From assembly GCA_018261895.1 (NCBI GenBank), contig JAGTRT010000001.1, forward strand, positions 40,832-104,831: a stretch of 64,000 nucleotides of DNA. The letters are read 5' to 3'. The DNA comes from Pseudomonadota bacterium (GTDB taxonomy: Bacteria > Pseudomonadota > Gammaproteobacteria > Burkholderiales > Rhodocyclaceae). Positions 7,924 through 16,418 of the stretch are shown in pieces. The translations under genes were made by a program, and so were the position numbers. Numbering within the stretch: position 1 is the stretch's first letter; every line of letters starts with the position of its first letter. Below the pieces are notes generated by a model. The model saw only the letters and a program-made list of their open reading frames with translations, ran no database searches and was not told the DNA's origin.

Positions 7924-9114
7924 TTACAGCATCTCGACTGCCAGCGCCGTCGCTTCGCCGCCGCCGATACACAGCGAGGCGACGCCGCGCTTCTTGCCAT
8001 ACTTCTTCAACGCGCCGAGCAGCGTGACGACGATGCGGGCGCCGGAAGCGCCGATCGGGTGGCCGAGCGCACAGGCGCCGCCGTGGATGTTGACCTTGGC
8101 CGGGTCGAGCTTGAGGTCGTGTAGCGAGGCCATGGTGACGACGGCGAAGGCTTCGTTGATTTCGAACAGGTCGACCGATTCAGCCGTCCAGCCGGTCTTG
8201 GCGAACAGCTTCTGCATGGCGCCGACCGGGGCGGACGGGAAGAGGGCCGGGATGCCGGCGTGCGTCGTGTGGCCAACGATGCGGGCAATCGGAGCGAGGC
8301 CGAGCTTGGCCGCCTGCGATTCGCGCATGAGGACCATGGCGGCAGCGCCGTCGGAAATCGACGAAGAGTTGGCCGGGGTGACCGTGCCATCCTTCTTGAA
8401 CGCCGGTTTCAGGGTCGGAATCTTGTCGACATTGACGGCGAACGGGCCTTCGTCCTTGTCGATCACGACATCGCCCTTGCGGCCGGCGACGGTGGTCGGG
8501 GCGATTTCCCAGGTGAAGCTGCCGTTGTTGCTGGCTTCGATGGCGCGGGTCGTCGAGCGGATGGCGAATTCATCCTGCGCTTCACGCGTGAAGCCGTAGC
8601 TCGTCGCGCATTCCTCGGCGAAGGTGCCCATCAGGCGGCCGCGCGTTTCCTTGGAATAGGCGTCTTCGAGGCCGTCCATGAACATGTGGTCGAACATCTG
8701 GCCATGGCCGAGGCGATAACCGCCGCGGGCCTTGGACAGCAGATAGGGGGCGTTGGTCATCGATTCCATGCCGCCGACGACTGCAGCGCCGTAGGAGCCG
8801 GCGAGGATGCCGTCATGACCGAGCATGGTCGCCTTCATGGCCGAGCCGCACACCTTGTGGATGGTGGCGCAACCAGCGGAGAGCGGCAGACCAGCCTGCA
8901 GCGCGGCCTGACGGGCCGGCGCCTGGCCCTGGCCGGCTTGCAGCACGCAGCCCATGAGCACCTCTTCGATGAGGTTGGCGTCGATGCCGGCACGGTCGAC
9001 CGCGGCCTTGATGGCGACGGCGCCGAGATTGGCGGCGGTCAGGCTGCTGAAGCCACCCTGGAAGCTTCCCATGGCGGTACGGGCTGCGGAAACGATCACG
9101 ATCGGGTCATTCAT
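7924..9114 (-). CDS. Acetyl-CoA C-acetyltransferase (thiolase)
   Basis: A 396-residue thiolase II. The active-site cysteine is in KVCGSAMKA (Cys89), the conserved histidine region is NEAFAVV, and the second cysteine/GHP loop is CALGHPIGASGARI. It reversibly joins or cleaves acetoacetyl-CoA, fitting the end of leucine catabolism (acetoacetate and acetyl-CoA) and possibly PHB precursor supply to phaC about 4.5 kb away. It lies between the carbonic anhydrase fusion and the EamA transporter on one strand. Confidence 0.92.
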   Translation of the reverse strand: MNDPIVIVSAARTAMGSFQGGFSSLTAANLGAVAIKAAVDRAGIDANLIEEVLMGCVLQAGQGQAPARQAALQAGLPLSAGCATIHKVCGSAMKATMLGHDGILAGSYGAAVVGGMESMTNAPYLLSKARGGYRLGHGQMFDHMFMDGLEDAYSKETRGRLMGTFAEECATSYGFTREAQDEFAIRSTTRAIEASNNGSFTWEIAPTTVAGRKGDVVIDKDEGPFAVNVDKIPTLKPAFKKDGTVTPANSSSISDGAAAMVLMRESQAAKLGLAPIARIVGHTTHAGIPALFPSAPVGAMQKLFAKTGWTAESVDLFEINEAFAVVTMASLHDLKLDPAKVNIHGGACALGHPIGASGARIVVTLLGALKKYGKKRGVASLCIGGGEATALAVEML

Positions 9115-9147
9115 GCTTCTTTCTCCTTGCGTTGCTTGTTATCGAAT

Positions 9148-10296
9148 TCAGGCGTCGAGCGCTTTCAGGGCGGCGTCGTAGCGGTAAGGCAAATCCTGCG
9201 GGCCATCGACCGTGATGCCGAGGTCGTGGATCAGGCCGTCCTTGAGGCCGTAGATCCAGCCATGGACGGTCAGTTGCTGGCCACGGCTCCAGGCATCCTG
9301 GACGACCGGGTTGTGGCAGACATTGACCACTTGTTCCAGCACATTCAGTTCGCACAGGCGGTCGTGGCGCTGCGCTTCCGGCAGGCTCTCGACATTGGCC
9401 TGGTGCTTGTTATGCACGTCATGGACGTGGCGCAGCCAGAGATCGACGACGCCGACCCGCGCCCGGTTCAGCGCGGCGAGTACGCCGCCGCAGCCGTAGT
9501 GGCCGACGACCATGATGTGCTTGACCTTCAGCACATCGACGGCGTACTGGATGACGGAAAGGCAGTTGAGGTCGGTATGCACGACGACATTGGCGACGTT
9601 GCGATGGACGAACACTTCACCCGGCAGCAGGCCGACGATCTGGTTGGCCGGCACGCGCGAGTCGGAACAGCCGATCCACAGGAATTCCGGCGTCTGCAAC
9701 TGGGACAGCTTGTCAAAATAGTTCGGATCGACGGCTTGCATCTGGCTGGCCCAGGCGCGGTTGAAGTCGAACAGGTGCGACAGGTTTTCGCTGCGGATTT
9801 CTTCTTCCGACCAGTTGTCGAGGTCGAGGGCGAGGAACATCGTGCCTTCGATCGGCGTCTGGTAATAATTCGGCGCTTCGGTAAAGCCCAGCTCGCGATA
9901 GAGCTTCACCGCCATGCGCATGTTGGGCAGCGTGTCGATGATCAGCTTGCGGTAACCAATCTCCTTGGCGGCCTTGATGGCGGCCAGCGCCAGTGCTGCG
10001 CCCACGCCGTAGCCGCGCTCTTCCGGCGTGACGTAGAGGCGTTTCATTTCACAAACGCCATCGCTGTCCGGCAGCGGGCGCACGCCGACGCAACCGGCCG
10101 GCCGGCCATCGACCTCGGCAAAGAACAAGCGGCCCTGCGGCGCGACATAGGTGCCGGGCAGGGAGGCCATTTCCTGGTCGAAGTTCTGGTAGGACAAATC
10201 GACCCCCAGCCAGGCCGCGTAATTGCGGAAGTACTGGCGAACCTGCTCCAGTGCTTCAGTATCGTTGGCGGTGAGGGTGCGTAGGGTAACGGGCAT
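9148..10296 (-). CDS. Bifunctional GNAT acetyltransferase / beta-carbonic anhydrase fusion
   Basis: A 382-residue protein with two domains in one frame. Residues 1-160 form a GNAT N-acetyltransferase with the acetyl-CoA loop ERGYGVGAALA (93-103). Residues 170-382 form a complete beta-carbonic anhydrase with zinc and catalytic residues C210-x-D212-x-R214 (CSDSRVPA), HRNVAN and H266/C269 (HYGCGGV). The anhydrase interconverts CO2 and bicarbonate, the substrate of the biotin carboxylases in this cluster, so bicarbonate supply to LiuBD is a reasonable inference. The acetyltransferase substrate is unknown. No stop or frameshift separates the domains. Confidence 0.92.
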   Translation of the reverse strand: MPVTLRTLTANDTEALEQVRQYFRNYAAWLGVDLSYQNFDQEMASLPGTYVAPQGRLFFAEVDGRPAGCVGVRPLPDSDGVCEMKRLYVTPEERGYGVGAALALAAIKAAKEIGYRKLIIDTLPNMRMAVKLYRELGFTEAPNYYQTPIEGTMFLALDLDNWSEEEIRSENLSHLFDFNRAWASQMQAVDPNYFDKLSQLQTPEFLWIGCSDSRVPANQIVGLLPGEVFVHRNVANVVVHTDLNCLSVIQYAVDVLKVKHIMVVGHYGCGGVLAALNRARVGVVDLWLRHVHDVHNKHQANVESLPEAQRHDRLCELNVLEQVVNVCHNPVVQDAWSRGQQLTVHGWIYGLKDGLIHDLGITVDGPQDLPYRYDAALKALDA

Positions 10297-10350
10297 GCTG
10301 TGTGGCTCCTTGATGCAGCGCCCCCGTCCGGGAGCGCCGGCGGGAGCTTG

Positions 10351-11523
10351 TTAGGCGGTTTCGGCGAAAAGTTCGCGACCAATCAGCATTCTACGGATTT
10401 CCGAGGTGCCTGCCCCGATCTCATAGAGCTTGGCATCTCGCCACAGGCGGCCCACCGGGTATTCATTGGTGTAGCCAACGCCACCCAGCGTCTGGATCGC
10501 TTCGCCGGCCATCCAGGTCGCCTTTTCTGCCGAGTAAAGAATGGCGCCGGCGGCATCCTTGCGCAGCGTCCGGGCGTGGTCGGTGGCGTCGCAGGCGCGG
10601 CCGACCGCATAGACGTAGGCGCGGGTGGCCTGCCAGGTCGAATACATGTCGGCGACCTTGCCCTGCATGAGCTGGAATTCGCCGATGGCCTGACCGAATT
10701 GCTTGCGCTCGTGGATGAAGGGCACGACGACGTCCATGCAGGCCGCCATGATGCCGAGCGGGCCGCCGCACAGCACGGCGCGTTCGTAGTCGAGGCCGGA
10801 CATCAGCACCTTGGTGCCGTTGCCGATGCCGCCCAGCACGTTCTCTTCTGGCACTTCGCAGTCGTCGAAGAAGAGCGGGAAGGTGTTGGAGCCGCGCATG
10901 CCCAGCTTGTCGAGGTGGGTGCCGTGGGTGAAGCCTTTCATCCCTTTTTCGACGATGAAGGCGGTCATGCCCTTGGCGCCGGCGTTCATGTCGGTCTTGG
11001 CGTAAACCACCAGGGTGTCGGCGTCGCCGCCGTTGGTGATCCACATCTTGGAACCGTTGAGAACGTAGCGATCACCCTTCTTGTCGGCGCGGAGCTTCAT
11101 CGAGACGACATCGGAACCGGCGCCCGGTTCGGACATGGCCAGGGCGCCGACGTGGTCGCCGGAAATCAGCTTGGGCAGGTACTTCTGACGCTGGGCTTCG
11201 GTGCCGTTGCGGCGAATCTGATTGACGCACAGGTTCGAGTGGGCGCCGTAGGACAGGCCGATGGAGGCCGAGGCGCGCGAGATTTCCTCGAGCGCGACGA
11301 TGTGCGCGAGGTAGCCCATGTTCGTGCCGCCATATTCCTCGCCGGCCGTCATGCCGAGCAGGCCCATGTCGCCGAATTTTTTCCAGAGGTCGGCCGGGAA
11401 GTGGTTGATGCGATCCACTTCGGCGGCGCGCGGCGCGATTTCGGCGTCGGCAAAGGCCTTCACCGCGTCGCGCAGCATGTTGATGTCTTCGCCGAGGGCG
11501 AAATCCAGGCTGGGTATGTTCAT
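10351..11523 (-). CDS. ivd: Isovaleryl-CoA dehydrogenase
   Basis: A 390-residue acyl-CoA dehydrogenase starting [37 protein letters not shown] is the FAD motif. The segment [15 protein letters not shown] carries the catalytic glutamate in the place characteristic of isovaleryl-CoA dehydrogenases, and [20 protein letters not shown] follows near the C-terminus. It converts isovaleryl-CoA to 3-methylcrotonyl-CoA, feeding LiuBD. It lies second after the liuR-type operator, behind the thioesterase. liuA is an alternative name. Confidence 0.93.
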   Translation of the reverse strand: MNIPSLDFALGEDINMLRDAVKAFADAEIAPRAAEVDRINHFPADLWKKFGDMGLLGMTAGEEYGGTNMGYLAHIVALEEISRASASIGLSYGAHSNLCVNQIRRNGTEAQRQKYLPKLISGDHVGALAMSEPGAGSDVVSMKLRADKKGDRYVLNGSKMWITNGGDADTLVVYAKTDMNAGAKGMTAFIVEKGMKGFTHGTHLDKLGMRGSNTFPLFFDDCEVPEENVLGGIGNGTKVLMSGLDYERAVLCGGPLGIMAACMDVVVPFIHERKQFGQAIGEFQLMQGKVADMYSTWQATRAYVYAVGRACDATDHARTLRKDAAGAILYSAEKATWMAGEAIQTLGGVGYTNEYPVGRLWRDAKLYEIGAGTSEIRRMLIGRELFAETA

Positions 11524-11552
11524 GTTTGTCTCCTGATAGTTATTAGTGGTGA

Positions 11553-11580
11553 GTAGGGGAGTTGCTAGCGACTCCCCTAC
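11553..11580 (-). terminator. 10-bp perfect hairpin between the thioesterase and ivd genes
   Basis: GTAGGGGAGT (11553-11562) pairs exactly with ACTCCCCTAC (11571-11580) around an 8-nt loop. It begins at the thioesterase stop codon and lies 30 nt before the ivd ATG. No U-tract follows, so it is more likely an RNA-stability or partial-attenuation hairpin than a full terminator. Confidence 0.5.
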
Positions 11581-12038
11581 TAAGTACTAGCGACTGGCTT
11601 CTCGCCTTTCCCGTGCATCACCATGATCGTCTGCTGTATGAGTGCGCAGAGGCTTTCCTTGCCGTCTTTCACGGCAAAGACTTCGGCCTGGGTGACGATC
11701 AGGGTGCGACCGGGGCGAACCACCTTGCCGCGGGCAATCAGTTTTTCACCGTCGGCCGGGGCGAGCAGGTTCATCTTGAATTCGACAGTCAGTACCGACG
11801 CGGTTTCCGGTACGACCGTCATCGCTGCGTAGCCGGCTGCCGAATCGGCAATCATGCCGACGACGCCACCATGGACGAAGCCATGCTGTTGCTCGACCCC
11901 TGTCCAGTGCGGCAGATGAATTTCCGTCCGGCCGTGTTCGACGACCGGCATCGTTGCCTGGATCAGTTCCATGGCGTTCTGGCGGGCGAAACTGGCGCTG
12001 ACGCGTTCGGCAAAATGGGGGTCGTGGATTTTGGTCAT
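11580..12038 (-). CDS. PaaI-type hotdog thioesterase
   Basis: A 152-residue hotdog-fold protein. [20 protein letters not shown] holds the conserved histidine/glycine loop and the helix of PaaI/YbdB-type acyl-CoA thioesterases. A role in clearing dead-end CoA esters during leucine or fatty-acid degradation is inference. It is the first gene after the palindromic operator. A TACAAT -10 candidate lies only about 8 nt before its ATG, so either the transcript is nearly leaderless or the real start is further in. Confidence 0.85.
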   Translation of the reverse strand: MTKIHDPHFAERVSASFARQNAMELIQATMPVVEHGRTEIHLPHWTGVEQQHGFVHGGVVGMIADSAAGYAAMTVVPETASVLTVEFKMNLLAPADGEKLIARGKVVRPGRTLIVTQAEVFAVKDGKESLCALIQQTIMVMHGKGEKPVAST

Positions 12039-12046
12039 AGGTCGTG

Positions 12047-12082
12047 ATTGTATTTACGTTGACGTTAACGTCAACTACGAAG
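12047..12082 (-). promoter_or_regulatory. Promoter with 18-bp palindromic operator (probable LiuR site)
   Basis: GTTGACGTTAACGTCAAC at 12058-12075 is a perfect 18-bp palindrome between liuR and the catabolic genes. On the minus strand TTGACG works as -35, followed after 16 bp by TACAAT (12052-12047). The palindrome covers the -35 and spacer, as expected for a MerR-type regulator. LiuR is encoded next door, so it is the natural candidate. Confidence 0.72.
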
Positions 12083-12092
12083 TGAAAGTTTT

Positions 12093-12485
12093 TCAGGGGG
12101 CATTGCGGCGAGCCAGTTCCTGTTCGCACTGGCGTTCAAACTGGGTGATTTCGGCGAGCATGGCTTCGATGTCCTCGCGCTGCTGCTCCAGCGCGGCCCG
12201 GCGTTTTTCCATGACGCGCAGGCATTCGAGCAGTTGGGGCGTTTCGTCCTCGGTCGAGGCGTACATGCCGATCAGGTCCTTGATCTCGGCCAGGCTCAAA
12301 CCGAGGCGTTTGCCGCGTAGCGCCATCTTGAGGCGCGCCCGGTCCCGGCGGTTGAAGACGCGCTTGCTGCCTTCGCGTTCGGGCGCGAGGATGCCCTGGT
12401 CTTCCCAGAAGCGGATGGTGCGGGGCGTGATGCCGAACTCGCGGGCGAGGTCGGAGATCGCAAAGGTGGTGGCCGTCTGGCTCAT
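12093..12485 (-). CDS. liuR: MerR-family transcriptional regulator of leucine catabolism
   Basis: A 130-residue MerR protein: winged helix ISDLAREFGITPRTIRFWED (9-28), wing residues KRVFNRRDRARL, and a coiled-coil dimerisation tail of about 45 residues ending in NAP. No cysteine-rich metal loop is present, in keeping with a LiuR-type sensor of CoA esters rather than a metal regulator. It sits immediately upstream of the degradation genes. Its own promoter (12509-12537) is separate from the operator at 12058-12075. Confidence 0.85.
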   Translation of the reverse strand: MSQTATTFAISDLAREFGITPRTIRFWEDQGILAPEREGSKRVFNRRDRARLKMALRGKRLGLSLAEIKDLIGMYASTEDETPQLLECLRVMEKRRAALEQQREDIEAMLAEITQFERQCEQELARRNAP

Positions 12486-12508
12486 TGTGTCTCCTCAATG
12501 TGCGGCCA

Positions 12509-12537
12509 AGTTAAACAGATGCGAAGGGTTTTTTCAA
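12509..12537 (-). promoter_or_regulatory. Sigma-70-like promoter of liuR
   Basis: On the minus strand TTGAAA (12537-12532) and TTAACT (12514-12509) are separated by 17 bp and lie about 24 nt before the liuR ATG. GAGGAGA precedes that start codon. Confidence 0.5.
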
Positions 12538-12584
12538 TCCGCTACCGTATGGTAAGTTGTCCGCCTTGCTCCCAAGGTTTGCTC

Positions 12585-13625
12585 ATGTCCCTGCATTACC
12601 CCCACGCCCATCCGCCGGCTGCCGGCGAACTGACCGAAGTTGCGCCCGGTGTTTTCTGGCTGCGCATGCCGCTGCCGTTCCAGCTCGACCACATCAACCT
12701 CTGGCTGCTGCGTGACGGCGCCGGCTGGGCCATTGTCGATACTGGATTCCCTGATGACGCTGTGCGCGGGATGTGGTCGCAGATCCTGGAAAAACTGGAT
12801 GGCCCGGTAACGCGCCTGATCGTGACGCACTTCCACCCCGACCACCTCGGTCTGGCGACCTGGCTCATGGAGAAGACGGGCGCGCCGCTGTCGATGACGA
12901 CGGGTGAGTTCCTGACGGCACATGTCGTTTGGAACGAAGTCGGTGGCCACGGTGCGCGCTTCATGGTCGAACAGTTCCGCCAGCACGGACTCGATGCCGA
13001 GCGCCTGGCCAAGTTCGAGAAGCGGGGTTCGGGCTATCGCAAGGCGGTTCCTGCCTTGCCGGATTACTACGATCGCCTAATGTCCGGCGACTCCGTCACG
13101 GTCAACGGGAAAAAATGGCAGGTTTTGATAGGGCATGGCCATTCGCCGGAACATATGGCGCTTTACTGCGTCGAACTCGGCGTGTTAATTTCGGGAGACA
13201 TGCTTTTGCCGAGAATTTCGACCAATATCAGCGTTTTTGCAGCAACCCCGAAGGCGGACGCGCTGCGCTGGTTTTTGGCTTCACTGGACGAAATGGCTCG
13301 GGACGTACCGGACGACACACTGGTATTGCCTTCGCACGGTCTGCCTTTCACGGGCATCCGGGCGCGGGTGGCAGCAATGCATTCGCACCATGAAGAACGA
13401 TTGCAGGCTTTGGAAAACAGCTGTGAACAAGCGCCGCAGAGCGCAGCAGAGTTGCTCGATGTGTTGTTCAATCGGGCGCTCGATACGCACCAAACCATGT
13501 TCGCGATGGGTGAAGCGATTGCCCATCTGAACTATCTTGAGCAAGCAGGTCGGTTGTCACGCAGCATCGGCGCCGACGGAGTGATTCGTTATTCGCGGTC
13601 GCAGCTACAGTCCGCCACGCACTGA
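12585..13625 (+). CDS. MBL-fold metallo-hydrolase
   Basis: A 346-residue metallo-beta-lactamase-fold protein. The zinc motif THFHPDHLG (81-89) gives the HxHxDH signature, followed by GHGHSPEHMALY and a conserved LPSHG further on. Members of this LACTB2-like group are hydrolases of thioesters or other substrates; none can be named here. The ATG at 12585 is preferred to the in-frame upstream start at 12498, which lies in the liuR promoter. It ends 15 nt before phaC and may be cotranscribed with it. A copy of the dispersed repeat encodes VTVNGKKWQVL around residues 172-182. Confidence 0.82.
   Translation: MSLHYPHAHPPAAGELTEVAPGVFWLRMPLPFQLDHINLWLLRDGAGWAIVDTGFPDDAVRGMWSQILEKLDGPVTRLIVTHFHPDHLGLATWLMEKTGAPLSMTTGEFLTAHVVWNEVGGHGARFMVEQFRQHGLDAERLAKFEKRGSGYRKAVPALPDYYDRLMSGDSVTVNGKKWQVLIGHGHSPEHMALYCVELGVLISGDMLLPRISTNISVFAATPKADALRWFLASLDEMARDVPDDTLVLPSHGLPFTGIRARVAAMHSHHEERLQALENSCEQAPQSAAELLDVLFNRALDTHQTMFAMGEAIAHLNYLEQAGRLSRSIGADGVIRYSRSQLQSATH
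13095..13130 (-). repeat. Dispersed GTTGACCG repeat, copy 3 (inside the MBL gene)
   Basis: Reads TCACGGTCAACGGGAAAAAA then TGGCAGGTTTTGATA on the plus strand. In frame it gives VTVNGKKWQVLI, which also matches the usual residues of this family at that position. Confidence 0.75.
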
Positions 13626-13640
13626 CAGAGGGAGTTTCAG

Positions 13641-15476
13641 ATGTCGCAGCAAACCGAAAACCAGGGCTTGAACTTGCCCAATCCGGCCGAAATGGCCAAG
13701 ACCTACGCCGAAGTCGCCCAGCGCGCCTCGCGCCTGATCACGCAGTTCATGGAAAAGAAGGCCAAGGAAGGCGTTGAAGCGCCGGCCGACGAACTGGGCG
13801 TGGCCAAGGCCTTCATGGATCTGTCGTCCCGTCTGCTGGCCAATCCGTACAAGATGGCCCAGACCCAGATGAACATGATGTGGGACTACTTCTCGCTGTG
13901 GCAAAACACCAGCATGAAGATGATGGGCCTGCCCGGCGCCCAGCCGGTGGCCGCGCCGAAGAAGGGCGACAACCGATTCAAGGACGAAGAGTGGGAACAG
14001 CATTTCATGTTCGACTTCGTCAAGCAGTCCTACCTGATCACCGCCCGCCACCTGCATGACACCGTGGCCGGTACCGAAGGCCTCGACGAAGCCACCCAGC
14101 AGAAGGTCAACTTCTTCACGCGCCAGTACATCGACGCGCTGTCGCCGTCCAACTTCGCCCTGACCAACCCGGAAGTCTTCCGCGAGACGGTCAAGAGCAA
14201 CGGCCAGAATCTGATCAAGGGTCTGAACAACCTGCTGCACGACGTCGAATCCGGCGACGGCCAGCTGCGCATCCGCATGACCGACACCTCGGCCTTCGAA
14301 ATGGGCAAGAACGTTGCCACGACGCCGGGCAAGGTCATCTTCCAGAACGAACTGTTCCAGCTCATCCAGTACACCCCGTCGACGCCGACACAGAACAAGA
14401 AGCCGTTCCTGATCGTGCCGCCGTGGATCAACAAGTACTACATCCTCGACCTGCGCGAGAAGAACTCCATGGTCAAGTGGGCGACCGACCAGGGTCACAC
14501 CACCTTCATCATGTCGTGGATCAACCCGGACGAGAAGCTGGCCCAGAAGTCCTTCGAAAACTACCTGCTCGAAGGTTCGCTCGAAGCGATCAACCAGGTT
14601 TGTGCCCACACCGGCGAAAACAGCGTCAATCTGGCCGGCTACTGCCTGGGCGGCACGCTGACCATGACCACGCTGGCCTACATGGCTGCCAAGAAGGACA
14701 AGCGCGCCAACTCCGCGACCTTCTTCACCACCATGCTGGACTTCTCCGATCCGGGCGAACTGGGCATCTTCCTCGATGAAGGCGCCGTTTCCGGTCTCGA
14801 AAAGCGCATGGCCGAGCGCGGCTTCCTCGAAGGTTCGGAAATGGCTGGCACCTTCAACATGCTGCGTGCCAACGACCTGATCTGGTCCTTCGTGGTCAAC
14901 AACTACCTCATGGGCAAGGATCCGTTCCCGTTCGACCTGCTCTACTGGAACTCCGATTCGACCCGCATGCCGGCCGCGATGCACAGCTTCTACCTGCGCA
15001 ACATGTACCTCGACAACAAGCTGAAGGAACCGGGCGGCATCACCCTGGGCGGCGTCAAGATCGACCTCACCAAGGTCAAGACCCCGTGCTACTTCATCTC
15101 GACCATCGAAGACCACATCGCACCGTGGAAGAGCACCTACATGGGTGCCCGCCTGCCGTCCGGCAACACCAAGTTCGTCCTTGGCGGCTCGGGCCACATT
15201 GCCGGCATCGTCAATCCGCCGGTGGCCAACAAGTATGGCTTCTGGACCAACGACGCGACCGACGGCAACCTGCCGGAAAGCCCGGAAGACTTCCTGGCTG
15301 GCGCCACGCAGAATGCCGGTTCGTGGTGGACGCACTGGAACGAGTGGGTGACCAGCCTGCCCGGCGGCGATGCCAAGGTCAAGGCGCGCAATCCGGAAGA
15401 TGGCGCCCTCAAGGTCATCGAAGATGCCCCGGGTTCCTACGTCAAGTTCCGCCTGGATGCCCAGAAGAAAAAGTAA
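13641..15476 (+). CDS. phaC: Class I poly(3-hydroxyalkanoate) synthase
   Basis: A 611-residue synthase, close to the normal class I length. The lipase-like box is GYCLGGT with nucleophile Cys335, the catalytic Asp491 is in IEDHIAPW, and His519 is in GGSGHIAG. It polymerises 3-hydroxyacyl-CoA (usually 3-hydroxybutyryl-CoA) on carbonosomes. GAGGGAG lies 8 nt before the ATG. It is followed by a strong intrinsic terminator at 15500-15526. No phaB or phasin gene is next to it; the thiolase at 7924-9114 could serve as phaA. Confidence 0.96.
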   Translation: MSQQTENQGLNLPNPAEMAKTYAEVAQRASRLITQFMEKKAKEGVEAPADELGVAKAFMDLSSRLLANPYKMAQTQMNMMWDYFSLWQNTSMKMMGLPGAQPVAAPKKGDNRFKDEEWEQHFMFDFVKQSYLITARHLHDTVAGTEGLDEATQQKVNFFTRQYIDALSPSNFALTNPEVFRETVKSNGQNLIKGLNNLLHDVESGDGQLRIRMTDTSAFEMGKNVATTPGKVIFQNELFQLIQYTPSTPTQNKKPFLIVPPWINKYYILDLREKNSMVKWATDQGHTTFIMSWINPDEKLAQKSFENYLLEGSLEAINQVCAHTGENSVNLAGYCLGGTLTMTTLAYMAAKKDKRANSATFFTTMLDFSDPGELGIFLDEGAVSGLEKRMAERGFLEGSEMAGTFNMLRANDLIWSFVVNNYLMGKDPFPFDLLYWNSDSTRMPAAMHSFYLRNMYLDNKLKEPGGITLGGVKIDLTKVKTPCYFISTIEDHIAPWKSTYMGARLPSGNTKFVLGGSGHIAGIVNPPVANKYGFWTNDATDGNLPESPEDFLAGATQNAGSWWTHWNEWVTSLPGGDAKVKARNPEDGALKVIEDAPGSYVKFRLDAQKKK

Positions 15477-15499
15477 GGTTTCGTGACTTGAAATGCACG

Positions 15500-15526
15500 A
15501 CGGGAGGCTGCGGCCTCCCGTTTTTA
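15500..15526 (+). terminator. Intrinsic terminator after phaC
   Basis: ACGGGAGGC-TGC-GGCCTCCCGT forms a GC-rich stem directly followed by TTTTTATTT. It lies 23 nt after the phaC stop. Confidence 0.9.
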
Positions 15527-15586
15527 TTTGGCGAACCTTGGATGTGCCCGCCTGTCTTACCGACAAGGACCGAAAGGAGGCACATC

Positions 15587-15868
15587 ATGTTCGATTCTCC
15601 GGTCGTTTCAGTTCATATTCCGGTCGCCCTGCGGCATTTTGCCGGCGGGCACGAGGAAGTCACCGCCAGTGGCGACACGGTGGGTGAGGTGCTCGAGGCG
15701 GTGGGGCACGAATACCCGGCGATCCGCTCACATCTCATGGCGCCCGATGGCGATTTGCACTGGGCCATTGCGGTGTTTCTGGGGCCGCGCAGTGTCCGCG
15801 AATTGCAGGGTCTGGCCACACCCATCGAATTGGCCGAGACTCTGACCATCGTGCCCGTCAGCGCTTAA
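15587..15868 (+). CDS. MoaD/ThiS-like ubiquitin-fold protein without GG tail
   Basis: A 93-residue beta-grasp protein (VHIPVALRHFAGG, TVGEVLEAVGHEYPAI, IAVFLGPRSV). An ideal AAAGGAGG lies a few nt before the ATG at 15587. MoaD and ThiS proteins carry sulphur on a C-terminal Gly-Gly, but this one ends VPVSA, so it cannot be adenylated at a di-glycine unless processed. It stands alone after the phaC terminator. Its function is unknown. Confidence 0.72.
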   Translation: MFDSPVVSVHIPVALRHFAGGHEEVTASGDTVGEVLEAVGHEYPAIRSHLMAPDGDLHWAIAVFLGPRSVRELQGLATPIELAETLTIVPVSA

Positions 15869-15883
15869 TCAGCGCCGAGCAGG

Positions 15884-15922
15884 ATTTCGATTTTGGGCAA
15901 AATTTCCGGTTGACCGTGAAAT
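15884..15922 (+). repeat. Dispersed GTTGACCG repeat, copy 4 (intergenic, near-consensus)
   Basis: ATTTCGATTTTGGGC then AAAATTTCCGGTTGACCGTG. One of the best matches to the consensus; it lies between the MoaD-like gene and the 3' end of ubiT and so has no coding constraint. Confidence 0.9.
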
Positions 15923-15947
15923 TGCCGGTCAGCCGGCTGCGCGGCTT

Positions 15948-16403
15948 TCAGTGGCGGAAAAGCGGCAGTTTTTCGGCAAAACTCGGCCATTCGACGGCGT
16001 CGAGCATGTTCTTGACGATCAGACCCAATTCCGTGTCCCCGGTGATTTCCAGTTCGCGGTTGAAGAACAGGGTGTCCGGATCTTCCTGGCGGGTCAGAAG
16101 TTGCAGGTAGGCCGACAGGTTGGCGGCAAAGGCCAGGTCGGGTTCGCGCTGCGGCGAGAAAATCGGGCGGAACAGACCGTTCCGATAGGTGTAGGACGCC
16201 TCGCCACCGGTATCAAGGATGCGCACGCGGAACAGTTTGTCTTCGAGCAGGGCCAGTTCGCTTTCCGGCAGCAGCTTCATTTTCAGCGCGGCGTTGAGGC
16301 CGGCGACCAAGGCCAGCGCATGCGGCCACTGCGGCAGCTTCTGGCCGATCTCGGCGATGAAGCCGGGCAGGCGGAATTTCGGGATGGTGAAGCTGCCGTT
16401 CAT
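15948..16403 (-). CDS. ubiT: Oxygen-independent ubiquinone biosynthesis accessory factor (SCP2 domain)
   Basis: A 151-residue SCP2-like lipid-binding protein starting MNGSFTIPKFRLPGFIAEIG. UbiT binds ubiquinone intermediates and works with UbiU and UbiV when O2 is absent. The gene order ubiU-ubiV-ubiT on one strand with 13-15 nt gaps is the main support; the sequence fits SCP2 throughout (TYRNGLFRPIFSPQREPDLA and DTLFFNRELEITGDTELG). Confidence 0.87.
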   Translation of the reverse strand: MNGSFTIPKFRLPGFIAEIGQKLPQWPHALALVAGLNAALKMKLLPESELALLEDKLFRVRILDTGGEASYTYRNGLFRPIFSPQREPDLAFAANLSAYLQLLTRQEDPDTLFFNRELEITGDTELGLIVKNMLDAVEWPSFAEKLPLFRH

Positions 16404-16418
16404 GTTCGTGCTCCTGTC

